NCBI GenBank assembly: GCA_004020365.1
Contig: SAQR01000007.1
Span: 1-64,000, forward strand
Origin: Mesorhizobium sp.
GTDB taxonomy: Bacteria > Pseudomonadota > Alphaproteobacteria > Rhizobiales > Rhizobiaceae
DNA: 64,000 nucleotides
Reading direction: 5' to 3'
Part shown: piece after piece, positions 25,293 to 34,438 of the stretch
Numbering within the stretch: the first letter of the stretch is position 1
Layout: each line of letters opens with the position of its first letter
Position numbers and translations under genes: made by a program
The notes under the pieces: model-generated
Database searches by the model: none
What the model saw: only the letters and a program-made list of their open reading frames with translations
What the model was told of the DNA's origin: nothing

Positions 25293-26509
25293 ATTCATTT
25301 GACCTTCACATGGCAAGCAACGGAAAATCGCTTCGACCGGCTGCGTGCCCGTGCTGCTCGGCGCCAGTCAGCCGGTCAATCTACCGGGTCGAATCCATCC
25401 CGGTGCATAGTTGCGTCCTGCTGAACTCGGCCCGAGAAGCCCACGCCTTTCCCCGCCGCGACCTTGACCTCGTATTCTGTGAGGCATGCGGGTTCATATT
25501 CAACAGGGCCTTTGACGAAACGATCATGGGATACTCGACCAATTTCGAGGAATCCCAGCATTTTTCCAGCACCTTCAACAGTTTCGCGAAGGGACTTGCA
25601 CGCGAGATCGCACAAAAATGTGCGATAGGCGGCAAGCACGTGTTGGAGATCGGCTGCGGCAAGGGTGAATTTCTCCGCGAACTTTGCATATCGGGCGGCG
25701 CCACCGGGCTCGGCATTGATCCAGCCTATCGAGCTGACAGAGGCCGCAATGATGAGTACGGCGACGTCAAGATCATCGTCGACTATTTCGGACCGGACTA
25801 CCAGCATCTCCAGGCGGATACGGTCCTCTGTCGCCACACGCTCGAACACGTAAGCTCGGTGTCGAGTTTCGTGCGGCTGATCCGCAAGATGATTGGCAAA
25901 AGGACCCAGGATTGGGCCGTCTTCGAGACGCCTGATGCAAAACGTGTGCTCGTGGAGAGCGCGTTCTGGGACATTTACTACGAGCATTGCTCCTACTTCA
26001 GTCCTGGTGCGCATGCACGCCTGTTTCGCCAGGAAGGTTTCGACGTTACCGATCTGGAGCTCGTCTATGACAACCAGTACATCGTCCAGTACGCCCGGCC
26101 GTCGGCCGGCCGGACGACGCCGAGACTACCGCTTGAGCACGATCTGGAAGTGATGCACCGTTTGGCGGAAACCTTTCCCGCCCGCGTGCGTGCGGTTCAG
26201 GATTCCTGGCAGGAGCGCATTCGCGCCGCATACGCCGCCGGCCGCCGGGTCGTCCTGTGGGGCGGCGGCTCCAAGGCGGTGTCCTTCCTGACGACCCTGC
26301 AGCTTGGCGACGAAGTCTGGGCAGCAGTCGACATCAACCCCTACAAGCAAGGCAAGTTTACGCCCGGGACCGGTCACCCAGTCATCGCGCCAAGCGACTT
26401 GTTGGACGCTCCCCCTGATCTCGTCATCGTCATGAACCCGATATACCTGAACGAAGTGGCGCAATCCTTGATTGCGCTGGACCTGCGACCGGAAGTCGTT
26501 GCGGTCTGA
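25289..26509 (+). CDS. SAM-dependent sugar C-methyltransferase-like protein, copy 1
   Basis: A 406-residue protein. The N-terminal zinc-binding pattern CPCCSAPV (19-26) is paired with FCEACGF. The SAM motif is VLEIGCGKGEFLREL (near 115), with LCRHTLEHV further on. The C-terminal third is a second Rossmann-like domain with VVLWGGGSKAVSFL and DINPYKQGKFTPGTGHPVI. This three-part build is that of NDP-4-keto-sugar C-methyltransferases (Methyltransf_13/Methyltransf/Methyltransf_14), but the Zn part is shortened. It overlaps the GT4 stop by four bases. A related enzyme is at 27946. It may act on the CDP-linked sugar made at 30.4-32.2 kb. Confidence 0.82.
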   Translation: MNSFDLHMASNGKSLRPAACPCCSAPVSRSIYRVESIPVHSCVLLNSAREAHAFPRRDLDLVFCEACGFIFNRAFDETIMGYSTNFEESQHFSSTFNSFAKGLAREIAQKCAIGGKHVLEIGCGKGEFLRELCISGGATGLGIDPAYRADRGRNDEYGDVKIIVDYFGPDYQHLQADTVLCRHTLEHVSSVSSFVRLIRKMIGKRTQDWAVFETPDAKRVLVESAFWDIYYEHCSYFSPGAHARLFRQEGFDVTDLELVYDNQYIVQYARPSAGRTTPRLPLEHDLEVMHRLAETFPARVRAVQDSWQERIRAAYAAGRRVVLWGGGSKAVSFLTTLQLGDEVWAAVDINPYKQGKFTPGTGHPVIAPSDLLDAPPDLVIVMNPIYLNEVAQSLIALDLRPEVVAV

Positions 26510-26534
26510 CGTCCACCCCAGATGGAGCCTGGAA

Positions 26535-27494
26535 ATGGAACATTCCAAGTCGCCAAAGGTATCCCTTGGTTTACCCGTCTACAACGGCGAGAATTTCCTG
26601 TCCGATGCGATTCAGTCGATCCTCGATCAGGATTTCGGCGATTTCGAACTTGTCATCACCGATAATGCTTCGACGGACAGGACAGCGGATATATGCTTGC
26701 AATTTGCGCAGCGGGACAGGCGCATACGCTATGTCCGAAACGTTCGCAACCTGGGAGCCGGTGCCAATTTCAATCGAGCTTTCCAACTGAGCACCGGGGA
26801 ATATTTCAAATGGTGCGCGCACGATGACATCTTGAGCAGTAGTTTCTTGACAGAATGCGTGCGTGCGCTTGACGCGAATGCCCGCCACGTCATTGCCTAC
26901 CCGCGACTGCTGGGGATCGACGAGACCGGTCAGCTAACTTCCTATGTCGAACGGGTGCGGCCGGATATGGGAGGATCGTCGTCCGCGTCCCGCTTCCGGC
27001 AGGTGGTTGCCGCGCACGGATGGGATGCGGCCATGTTTGGCCTTTGGCGCCGAGATTCTCTGCTCAAAACGACATTGCATAAGCCTTATTACGGGTCCGA
27101 CTGTGCGCTTCTGGCCGAGATGGCCATTCTCGGGCCGTTTGTTCACTCGCCCAACGCGATACTATACAGCCGTGACCATCCGGCGCGCTCGGTGCGATTG
27201 CCAAACTCCGAACGATTGGCTTGGCAGAATCCCGATGGCTCTACCGCGAACGCTTTCGAATTGTCGAGGCGGGTAAAACACCTCGTCGCGATTGCCTATC
27301 GGCACAGGCGGACAGCGCCGCTGGGTAGGACACTGTTTCATCTGCTTGCATGGATATTGGATCCAGTGCTCGTTGCGAGATTTTGCCTGGAAGCTGTAGG
27401 CGTTGTTTCTCCGCAGCTTCGTACCAAGCTGCGCGGCGCCGGCGTGGGAGCTCTGAAACGCATTCATGCCATCTCAGATCGATCTCCTGGCTAG
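26535..27494 (+). CDS. Glycosyltransferase family 2
   Basis: About 319 residues. The GT-A fold begins SLGLPVYNGENFLSDAIQSI, followed by ITDNASTDRT (UDP/metal region) and FKWCAHDDIL, where a DxD-like acidic motif sits (HDD). The C-terminal third is basic and may lie on the membrane. ATG 26535 with GGAG eight bases upstream is taken; the frame is open back to 26472 inside the methyltransferase gene. It is the last gene of the GT4-methyltransferase-GT2 operon, about 25 bases after the methyltransferase stop. Sugar donor unknown. Confidence 0.88.
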   Translation: MEHSKSPKVSLGLPVYNGENFLSDAIQSILDQDFGDFELVITDNASTDRTADICLQFAQRDRRIRYVRNVRNLGAGANFNRAFQLSTGEYFKWCAHDDILSSSFLTECVRALDANARHVIAYPRLLGIDETGQLTSYVERVRPDMGGSSSASRFRQVVAAHGWDAAMFGLWRRDSLLKTTLHKPYYGSDCALLAEMAILGPFVHSPNAILYSRDHPARSVRLPNSERLAWQNPDGSTANAFELSRRVKHLVAIAYRHRRTAPLGRTLFHLLAWILDPVLVARFCLEAVGVVSPQLRTKLRGAGVGALKRIHAISDRSPG

Positions 27495-27945
27495 AAACGA
27501 GCGATCTGGTGCTACGATCCGCCCGGAGGCCTTTGAACCGTCGACAAGTCACGCCAGCGGCCGCAGGAGTGTCGGCCTTTGCCGGAGGGCTCGGGCATGA
27601 GAATCTGGTGATCGTCCCGGCGGGGGCGTAGTTCTTCGCATGCCGGCTGGACCGACGGGCCGGGCGAAGCCGACTTCGACCTTCTCGTCGCCGCGCGTAT
27701 GAGGGCCGGTGTTTCCCCATGGACATTTGAACGTACTTCTGCCGGGCGCAAGATCGCAGGGGTATCATGCCTTATTTGAATGTTGCCCTGAGATCGTGAC
27801 GAAATATGATCTCATCGACAATATAAACTTGATCTCTTTCAGGCAGCGCTGTTCAAAACGCCGCTCAAATGGACCCAGTTCGTGCGTCGGGCGTCGTTGG
27901 GGTCGAAAAGCCAGGCCTTGAGCCGCGCAGCTCGGTTCGTCCGAT
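27495..27945. other. Gene-free stretch between convergent genes
   Basis: About 450 bases between two genes that point at each other. The short frames seen have no motif, and base composition in 27560-27720 is GC-rich and protein-like in none of the frames I read. It may be worn DNA. No clear terminator hairpin was found. Confidence 0.45.
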
Positions 27946-29157
27946 TCATGCCACAATGATCTCCGCTGAGAGACCGAGCTTATGTGCGGCTTGGACAACT
28001 TCGTCTCGATAGAGCGGATTCATCACGACGATAGACTGCAGGGGCTTGCCGCGCAGGCTCTCGGGACCAACCACCGGTGTCCCGGTGCCAGGAGCAAAGC
28101 GCCCCTGCTTGTGCGGGTTGACGTCGACCAGCGCCCCAATCCGCGCCCCTTCAGGAACGATGTTGACGAATGTAATTCCCTTTGATCCCGCACCCCAGAC
28201 AACGGTCCGCTCCGGATCCCTGTTTGACAAGTAATCGCGCCACCAGGCGACCTTGTCGCGGTAGGTTCGGTCGAACCGGTCGACCAGCGCGTCGATCTTT
28301 TCAGATTTTGAGAACGGGGTCACTACCCGGGGTTCGCCAGGCTTTGCTTCAATGAAGAGGTACTGGTCACCGTAGGACGCACCTTGGTCAAGCACCTCGA
28401 ATCCGGCCGTCTCCATCGCCACCCGCAGTGAGTGCGGCGTAAAGTAGGATACATGCTCGTAAATCAGGTCCCAGATTCCCATGTCGCGCAATGTGTAGAG
28501 GGCATTGGGCACCTCGATGTAGAATACGGTATCCGGCCCAACGCCGGGGTGGGCACGAAGCTCTTGCAGGAAGGCGATCGGGTTGGCTATGTGCTCCAGG
28601 ACGTGACGGCAGGAAACGAAGTCGGGCTTGACGTCCGGATAGGCATCGCCGAACCAGTCATTGATGAATTCCACGCTGGCGACGGCCTCGCCCCGATTGT
28701 CTTCGAAGCTCCTGTCGAAGCCAATGCCCCTGGCGCCGCTGGTTGAGCAAAGCCGTTTGAGGAAATCACCCTTGCCGCAACCGATATCGACGAGCAATTT
28801 TCCGTCAAGCGCGTAGGCGGTCGACAAGCGACCCGCGAGATCCTCGACAAAGGCGACGAAGCGCGGCGAGAAATGCAGGGAGTTCTCGTAATTCTGCGTG
28901 TAGCCGATCCGACCATCTTCGAACGCCGCGTTGAAGAAATGCTCACAACTGCGGCAAAACGCGAGGACGAATTGGCCGGTCGGCGCAGCAATGGCCGAGT
29001 CTGCGTCGGGGTGCAGGGAATTGCACGAAAATGGAATGGCTTCGAACGATACCGACTGCAGCAGATCGTTGCGCCGACAGACCGGGCAATCGCCGCGAAG
29101 GCGGATCGCCACCAGTTCACGGGTCTCGCGGGCAGCGCTTCGGGCTTGCACGGTCAC
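27946..29157 (-). CDS. SAM-dependent sugar C-methyltransferase-like protein, copy 2
   Basis: A 403-residue paralogue of the protein at 25289. It shows CPVCRRND with FCRSCEHFF (zinc-type pairs), VDIGCGKGDFLKRL (SAM motif), SCRHVLEHI, then VVWGAGSKGITFVNI and DVNPHKQGRFAPGTGTPVV. The GTG start at 29157 overlaps the stop of the gene before it by four bases. It is the last gene of the CDP-sugar operon (rfbF-like, SDR, C-methyltransferase, this gene). It likely adds a methyl group to a keto sugar or takes part in a second step; the reaction is not predictable from sequence. Confidence 0.82.
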   Translation of the reverse strand: MTVQARSAARETRELVAIRLRGDCPVCRRNDLLQSVSFEAIPFSCNSLHPDADSAIAAPTGQFVLAFCRSCEHFFNAAFEDGRIGYTQNYENSLHFSPRFVAFVEDLAGRLSTAYALDGKLLVDIGCGKGDFLKRLCSTSGARGIGFDRSFEDNRGEAVASVEFINDWFGDAYPDVKPDFVSCRHVLEHIANPIAFLQELRAHPGVGPDTVFYIEVPNALYTLRDMGIWDLIYEHVSYFTPHSLRVAMETAGFEVLDQGASYGDQYLFIEAKPGEPRVVTPFSKSEKIDALVDRFDRTYRDKVAWWRDYLSNRDPERTVVWGAGSKGITFVNIVPEGARIGALVDVNPHKQGRFAPGTGTPVVGPESLRGKPLQSIVVMNPLYRDEVVQAAHKLGLSAEIIVA

Positions 29158-30407
29158 ACGATCCGCGGGGTCGGCACGGGAACGATGAATTTTCCGCCCC
29201 TGGCTCGATATTCGGCCTGCTGTTCGATGATTTCATCGAGGAAGTTCCAGGCCAGCACCAGAACATAGTCTGGCTGCGCCTCCAGCAGCGCTTCGGTGGA
29301 GCGGATCGGAATTTTCTGGCCGGGCATGTGCTTGCCCTGTTTGTGAATGTTGCGGTCTACGACGAAGTCGATGAGGTCGCGTCCGATGCCAACCGTATTG
29401 ATCAAGGTGGCGCCTTTGGCCGCCGCCCCATAGGCAGCAATCGAGGCGCCGCTGGCTTTCAGCCGGTGCAGCAACGCGGAGAGCTCGACTTTCAATCTGT
29501 CGACCGTCGCGGAAAAATCGAGATAGTAATCGATGGCGTCGATCCCTCGTGCTCTTTCATGCGCGATCTGGTCGGTGACGCTCGCTCCGACATTTTCCCG
29601 CAATTCGACATAGAGGCGAAGTGAACCGCCATGAATCGACAAGTGCTTTATCTCGTTGAGATAAAGGCCATGGCGTCGAAACAGCTTGTCCAATGCGGTC
29701 ACGGAAAAATAGCAGAGGTGCTCGTGGTAGATCGTGTCGAATTCGCAATGATCGATCATTGGTTCGACATATGGCGCCTCGATCACCGCAACGCCGTCGT
29801 CCTTTAGCAACCGCGCAATGCCTGCAACAAAACCATTGGTGTCGGCCACGTGGGCGAGAACGTTGTTTGCGTGAATGACGTCGGCTCGCTTCCCCTGTTG
29901 GCGAAGCTTCTCCGCCAGTTCGCGGGAGAAAAAAGCCAGGTGTGTCGGCACGCCTATTTTCTCCGCAGCGGCGGCAGGTCCTTCGGCAGGGTCGATGCCG
30001 AGTACCGGTATCCCCGCCTCGACATAATTCTTCAGGAGATAGCCGTCGTTACTCGCCAGCTCGACCACAAAGCTGCTGGCGTCCAGGTTACGACGCCCGA
30101 TCAAGTCACGCGCATTATCTCGGGAGTGCCTCAGCAGCGCTTGCGAGAACGAGGAGTAGTAGGGATAGGCGTCGGCAAACAAAATCCTGGGGTTCACTGT
30201 TTCAGTGATCTGCACCAAGCTGCAATCGCCACAGAAGGCGACACTGAGCGGAAAGACAGGTTCCTCCTCGCCATCGTCGATGCTCGATGGAAGCCGATCG
30301 GCAAGCGGCGTCGTGCCGAGCTTCAGGAAAGTGTCGATGTGACTTCCGCCGCAGGAGCGGCAAACCTGCTCGGTAACAGAGGCTGCACCAGCAATCATCA
30401 TGGCCAT
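29154..30407 (-). CDS. NDP-hexose C-methyltransferase (TylC3/NovU type)
   Basis: A 417-residue protein with the full domain order of this group. The zinc site is CRSCGG (about 16-21) with FCGDCSLVQ. The SAM fold follows, VVELASNDGYLLKNYVEAGI (motif I in the SNDG form), with HANNVLAHV. The region EAPYVEPMIDHCEFDTIYHEH is the proposed active site of NDP-keto-sugar C-methyltransferases. The C-terminal domain has AAYGAAAKGATLINT and DRNIHKQGKHMPGQ. It would transfer a methyl from SAM to C3 or another carbon of a 4-keto sugar. Nineteen bases separate it from the SDR gene upstream. Confidence 0.9.
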   Translation of the reverse strand: MAMMIAGAASVTEQVCRSCGGSHIDTFLKLGTTPLADRLPSSIDDGEEEPVFPLSVAFCGDCSLVQITETVNPRILFADAYPYYSSFSQALLRHSRDNARDLIGRRNLDASSFVVELASNDGYLLKNYVEAGIPVLGIDPAEGPAAAAEKIGVPTHLAFFSRELAEKLRQQGKRADVIHANNVLAHVADTNGFVAGIARLLKDDGVAVIEAPYVEPMIDHCEFDTIYHEHLCYFSVTALDKLFRRHGLYLNEIKHLSIHGGSLRLYVELRENVGASVTDQIAHERARGIDAIDYYLDFSATVDRLKVELSALLHRLKASGASIAAYGAAAKGATLINTVGIGRDLIDFVVDRNIHKQGKHMPGQKIPIRSTEALLEAQPDYVLVLAWNFLDEIIEQQAEYRARGGKFIVPVPTPRIV

Positions 30408-30426
30408 GGCTCCCGGCTGTGTTTGC

Positions 30427-31470
30427 TCAAACTGCTACCGCTAACTGCGGTGTGCGGCGCAGATCGGTATCCAGTTCGCCATCCTGGATCAGCTTCTGCA
30501 CATGGGCGATGCGCTTGAATCGCTCGCCCTCGAAATCCCCAAGTGCAAGGCCTGTGGCACGAAATGTGTGGTAGAGCTGTTCGATACCGCGCCGCGCTGT
30601 CCATTGCGGCTTAAACCCGTGCAGGCGGCGACCAATATAGTTGCAGTCGACGCGATAGCACCGTTTGTCTGGCCCGGCGTCGGGCGCGAACTTCACCCGG
30701 CTGTCGGGAACGATCGTTTGCACCAACTCCGCGATATCCCGAACCTGATAGTTTTCCGTGGTCAAGCCGACATTGAATGCCTCGTTGTGGACCAGCTCTC
30801 GCTCGGCTTCGAGCACGGCGATATAGGCCCGCGCAATGTCCTCCACATGGACGATCGGACGCCATGGCGAGCCGTCGCTCTTGAGGTAGACCAGGCCGGT
30901 CGTGTAGGCCCAGGCGGTCAGGTTGTTGACGACGAGATCGAAGCGGATGCGAGGCGACAGGCCGTAGGCAGTGGAAGCACGCAGGAATGTCGGGCTGAAC
31001 GATCGATCCGCCATCGGCGCGACCGCTCGCTCGACATTTGCCTTCGAGGCGCCGTAAGGCGTGACCGGGTTGAAGGGAGCATCTTCAGTTAGAAAGCTGT
31101 CGCCGGCCGCGCCGTAATTGCTGCAGGAGGAGGCATACAGGAACCGCTGGACGCCGGCGGCCTTGGCGAGCTGCGCAAGCCTGACCGAAGCGCCGCAGTT
31201 GATTTCCTCGGTAAGCAGGGGTCGGTAGTCCCCCAGCGGATCGTTTGACAGTCCGGCGAGATGGATGATCGCGTCGAAGCCGGCGACGTCATCGGTTTCG
31301 ATGTCGCGGATGTCTTTCTCGACCGTCGGCACGTCGGCCAACGTTCCTACGAAAGTGCATGATCGGAAGATGTCGCTGTCCAGGCCCGTGACGTCATGGC
31401 CGCGTTCAAGCAGCATCGGAGTCAGGACGGAACCGATGTAGCCGAGGTGGCCTGTAACCAGAACTTTCAT
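30427..31470 (-). CDS. NAD-dependent epimerase/dehydratase of a CDP-sugar pathway
   Basis: A 347-residue extended SDR. The NAD loop is TGHLGYIGSVL (7-17), with HLAGLSNDP, the Ser block ASSCSNYG and the catalytic pair in PYGASKAN (Tyr-x3-Lys). The C-terminal part has GRRLHGFKPQWTARRGIEQL. It is not a typical CDP-glucose 4,6-dehydratase by motif, yet it sits between an RfbF-like cytidylyltransferase and a C-methyltransferase. Its ATG lies 65 bases inside the RfbF-like reading frame. It may be a 4,6-dehydratase, a reductase or an epimerase for the CDP sugar. Confidence 0.85.
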   Translation of the reverse strand: MKVLVTGHLGYIGSVLTPMLLERGHDVTGLDSDIFRSCTFVGTLADVPTVEKDIRDIETDDVAGFDAIIHLAGLSNDPLGDYRPLLTEEINCGASVRLAQLAKAAGVQRFLYASSCSNYGAAGDSFLTEDAPFNPVTPYGASKANVERAVAPMADRSFSPTFLRASTAYGLSPRIRFDLVVNNLTAWAYTTGLVYLKSDGSPWRPIVHVEDIARAYIAVLEAERELVHNEAFNVGLTTENYQVRDIAELVQTIVPDSRVKFAPDAGPDKRCYRVDCNYIGRRLHGFKPQWTARRGIEQLYHTFRATGLALGDFEGERFKRIAHVQKLIQDGELDTDLRRTPQLAVAV

Positions 31471-32245
31471 CGATCAATTCCCATGTTTTCCAGGGCGCTT
31501 GCCCACTGTCCCACAATTTCTGAAGGAGATGCTTTTCGCGGATGGTGTCCATGCATTGCCAGAAGGATTCGTGGCGATATGCCATCAGTTGGCCGTCGGC
31601 CGCGAGCCGCTGCATTGGCGCGTGTTCGAACATGACATCGTCGCCGTCGATATAGTCCTTTATGCCCGGCTCAAGGACGAAGAAGGCGCCATTGATCCAA
31701 CCCTCCGAGGCCTGTGGCTTTTCGGTGAAGTCGACAACGCGATGGCCGTCGAATTCGATGTGCCCGTAGCGTGCTGGCGGACGCACCGCCGTCATTGTCG
31801 CAAGCTTGCCATGCGATTTGTGGAAGGCGATCAGCCTATCAAGGTTGACGTCCGAAACCCCATCGCCCCAGGTGAGCATGAACGTCTCGTCGCCCATCCA
31901 GTCGATCAGGCGTTTTATGCGGCCGCCCGTCAGCGTGTTCAGCCCCGTCTCCACAAGATCGACGGACCAGTCAGGCAGCGAGTTCGAGTGGCGCTTGACG
32001 CTTCCCGATGCAGCATTGACGGTTAAGCTGCCATCGAATGCGACATAGTCGCTGAACCAGCGTTTGATGTATTCGCCCTTGTATCCCAACGCGACGGCGA
32101 ACTCGCGGTGTCCATAGGTATAATAATGCATCATGATATGCCAAAGGATCGGCTTTGATCCGATCTCGACCATTGGTTTCGGCCGGATCTCGGTTTCTTC
32201 CGCCAGCCGCGTTCCCAGTCCGCCAGCAAGAATTCCTACCTTCAT
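31406..32245 (-). CDS. rfbF: Glucose-1-phosphate cytidylyltransferase (RfbF-like)
   Basis: About 279 residues. The nucleotidyltransferase signature GGLGTRLAEETEIRPKPMVE starts at residue 8, followed by HIMMHYYTYG, then TWGDGVSDV (metal-binding Asp) and FTEKPQ with GWINGAFFV. These match RfbF/AscA enzymes that make CDP-glucose from glucose-1-phosphate and CTP. ATG 32245 is the natural start; the open frame continues to 33031 only as a shadow of the deacetylase gene. The last twenty or so codons overlap the SDR gene by 65 bases and lie beyond the usual RfbF end, so the extra tail may be due to loss of an original stop. Confidence 0.92.
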   Translation of the reverse strand: MKVGILAGGLGTRLAEETEIRPKPMVEIGSKPILWHIMMHYYTYGHREFAVALGYKGEYIKRWFSDYVAFDGSLTVNAASGSVKRHSNSLPDWSVDLVETGLNTLTGGRIKRLIDWMGDETFMLTWGDGVSDVNLDRLIAFHKSHGKLATMTAVRPPARYGHIEFDGHRVVDFTEKPQASEGWINGAFFVLEPGIKDYIDGDDVMFEHAPMQRLAADGQLMAYRHESFWQCMDTIREKHLLQKLWDSGQAPWKTWELIDESSGYRPPRLHRFRPDSDAA

Positions 32246-32335
32246 TGTTTTCTCACCCCAATCGCCTACAGTGTTTTTGCTACCATGCGCAGGTCGGGTT
32301 GAACCACACCGAAGAAGGGATGATCGGAAGCATCG

Positions 32336-33166
32336 ATGCATGACGTCAGGCATACGATTGGCGCTATGCTCGATAGAGCGATGTGTAACCGGTCTCATCC
32401 ATTCGAGGTAGCGGACTGGCAGGCGTCGGCGGTCATCATCGCACCCCATCCCGACGATGAAACGCTGGGATGTGGAGGGGTCGCCAGCAAGAAGTTTAGC
32501 TCCGGCGCCGATGTCCGGTTTATTTTCGTTACCGACGGTTCGGCATCCCATGCAAATAGGGTTGACAGGGAGGCACTGCGGATCGCCCGCGAAGACGAAG
32601 CGATCGAGGCGGTTTGCCGGTTGGGGGGGTCGGCCGATCGGGTTAGATTCCTGCGTGTTCCCGACGGGATGGCAAAGCATCATATAGGCAAGATCGCAGA
32701 GGCGATCGCTGAGTTGCTTGTCGTTTGGCAACCGCAGAGCGTGTTCGTCACCCATGCAAAAGAGCCGCCTGCGGACCATGTTGCCACCAATCGTGGCGCG
32801 CGAGGCGCGCTTCAACTGTATGGCCGGCGCGTGACCGTGTTCGAATATCCCGTCTGGTACTGGTATCAGTGGCCGTGGGTTCGCCTGCACGATCGAGTGC
32901 CTGGTCTCAGTCGCGTCGCATTGCGGCAAACGATCCGGACCCTTGCAGGTTTGCGTGGGCTCACGCTGTTCAATTCGAACGCGTATGTCGGCGACGTCGT
33001 TGACGTGAAACGGCATGCGCTGGCCGCGCACCGGTCACAGATGGAGCGGCCGGCGGGTCTCGACGACTGGCCGATCCTGGCGGATGTAGGTGGGGGCGAT
33101 TTGCTGAATCGGCTGCTGAGCGACCACGAGATGTTCACGCGATACGAGCTTAACGCACGAACGTAA
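32336..33166 (+). CDS. PIG-L/LmbE-family deacetylase
   Basis: A 276-residue cytoplasmic zinc hydrolase. The metal motif HPDDE is at 38-42, and the third ligand is likely His148 in PPADHVATN. The family removes acetyl groups from N-acetyl sugars or related amides. ATG 32336 has GGAAG about seven bases upstream. It is divergent from the RfbF-like operon, 90 bases away, so both may share a control region. The substrate may be an amino sugar or a lipid-linked sugar of the same polymer; the sequence does not say. Confidence 0.9.
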   Translation: MHDVRHTIGAMLDRAMCNRSHPFEVADWQASAVIIAPHPDDETLGCGGVASKKFSSGADVRFIFVTDGSASHANRVDREALRIAREDEAIEAVCRLGGSADRVRFLRVPDGMAKHHIGKIAEAIAELLVVWQPQSVFVTHAKEPPADHVATNRGARGALQLYGRRVTVFEYPVWYWYQWPWVRLHDRVPGLSRVALRQTIRTLAGLRGLTLFNSNAYVGDVVDVKRHALAAHRSQMERPAGLDDWPILADVGGGDLLNRLLSDHEMFTRYELNART

Positions 33167-33538
33167 GCGGCCGGCCTGAAGCATCTCGGCAGGAACGCGG
33201 CGGCGGTGGCCATGACCTCTTCGGGGTTCGACCCAAGGCTGCGGTGCGGCTTCGATCCGTCTGCTATGTTACTTGCGGCCCATTTTGGATGCACCGCCGT
33301 GCCATCCAAGACAGACCATCCAGTCAGCATCTCGACTGACGAAATGAATTCGTCAAGCCGATTACCCTTGGGATACCACAGCGGCAGGCAACTTGCTCAG
33401 ATTGGCCAGCGTCCGCGCAAATCCACCACTTTCCGGACTTTCACTATCCAAACTTCAGTTTAGACCTCAATTTGGGGCCATCGGTTCGCCTTGAATGCTG
33501 TCCGGCACTGCTTCATCGGCCGCCCGCAAGGCATACGG
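33167..33538. other. Gene-free stretch between convergent genes
   Basis: About 370 bases between the deacetylase and the rmlD stop. No gene is seen. The short frames at 33206 and 33491 lack motifs. Confidence 0.45.
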
Positions 33539-34438
33539 TCAACGCTCGCGGCGTTTTTCGGTCAAGAGACGACGTACCACCTCCTTCATCGACATCCGCC
33601 AGTCCGGCGCTGTCCGTCCGAACACGGACGTGAATTTCGCCGTCGAAAGGCGAGAATTGGCCGGACGCTGCGCCTTTGTCGGATAGTCGCTGGTGGATAT
33701 GTCCTTAACCGCAGCGTGGGGGCCGCCAAGCGCCTGGCTTGTGTCCAGGATATGACGGGCAAACCCACTCCAGTTGGTCTCCCCGGTGCCCGCAAGATGA
33801 TAAACACCGAAGGAAGCAAAACCCATGTTGCCATGTAGCGTCGCCGCCGAATGTAAGATCGCATCGGCGACATCAAAGGCCGAAGTGGGATTTCCCCACT
33901 GGTCGGCCACCACCGCTATCTCGTCGCGATCCACTGCCAGCTTCAGCATCGTCTTCACGAAGTTCCTGCCAAACGGGCTGTAGACCCAAGCAGTGCGCAG
34001 GATGAGGTGGCGCGGATTGGCATTAGCGACAGCATGCTCGCCGGCGAGCTTCGAGGCCCCATAGACGGAGCGCGGAGCAGGCTCGTCATCTTCCGTATAA
34101 GCCCCCTCGCCGTTCCCGTTGAAGACATAATCAGTCGACAGATGGATCACCGGCGCACCGATCCGTGCTGCAGCCGCGGCTACATGACCGGCACCGGCGC
34201 CATTGATGGAGAAGGCAAGGTCCGGCTCGTCTTCGGCCTGGTCGACGGCGGTATAAGCGGCAGCGGACACGACCAGATCGGGCCGGACGGCCGTGAGCGC
34301 CGGTGCGATCGTCCCCGGCTTCGCCAGGTCGAGCTCAGGCCTACCGAGCGCGACGACATCGAGGCCTGGGTGAGTATGTGCACGTTCCACAAGGCTTCTA
34401 ACGACTTGGCCCTCGCGTCCGGTGACAACAAGCCTCAC
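33539..34438 (-). CDS. rmlD: dTDP-4-dehydrorhamnose reductase
   Basis: About 299 residues. The NADPH loop is [13 protein letters not shown], the family block [17 protein letters not shown] follows, then LSTDYVFNG and the Tyr-x3-Lys in [11 protein letters not shown]. It carries out the last step of dTDP-L-rhamnose synthesis. The GTG start at 34438 overlaps the rmlB stop by four bases (GTGA), the normal arrangement in this operon; the longer open frame to 34528 is not needed. Confidence 0.95.
   Translation of the reverse strand: MRLVVTGREGQVVRSLVERAHTHPGLDVVALGRPELDLAKPGTIAPALTAVRPDLVVSAAAYTAVDQAEDEPDLAFSINGAGAGHVAAAAARIGAPVIHLSTDYVFNGNGEGAYTEDDEPAPRSVYGASKLAGEHAVANANPRHLILRTAWVYSPFGRNFVKTMLKLAVDRDEIAVVADQWGNPTSAFDVADAILHSAATLHGNMGFASFGVYHLAGTGETNWSGFARHILDTSQALGGPHAAVKDISTSDYPTKAQRPANSRLSTAKFTSVFGRTAPDWRMSMKEVVRRLLTEKRRER

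Noticed and set aside
32246-33031. N-terminal extension of the RfbF-like frame to 33031
   Set aside because: The nucleotidyltransferase signature begins right after ATG 32245, and the extension is antisense to the PIG-L gene.
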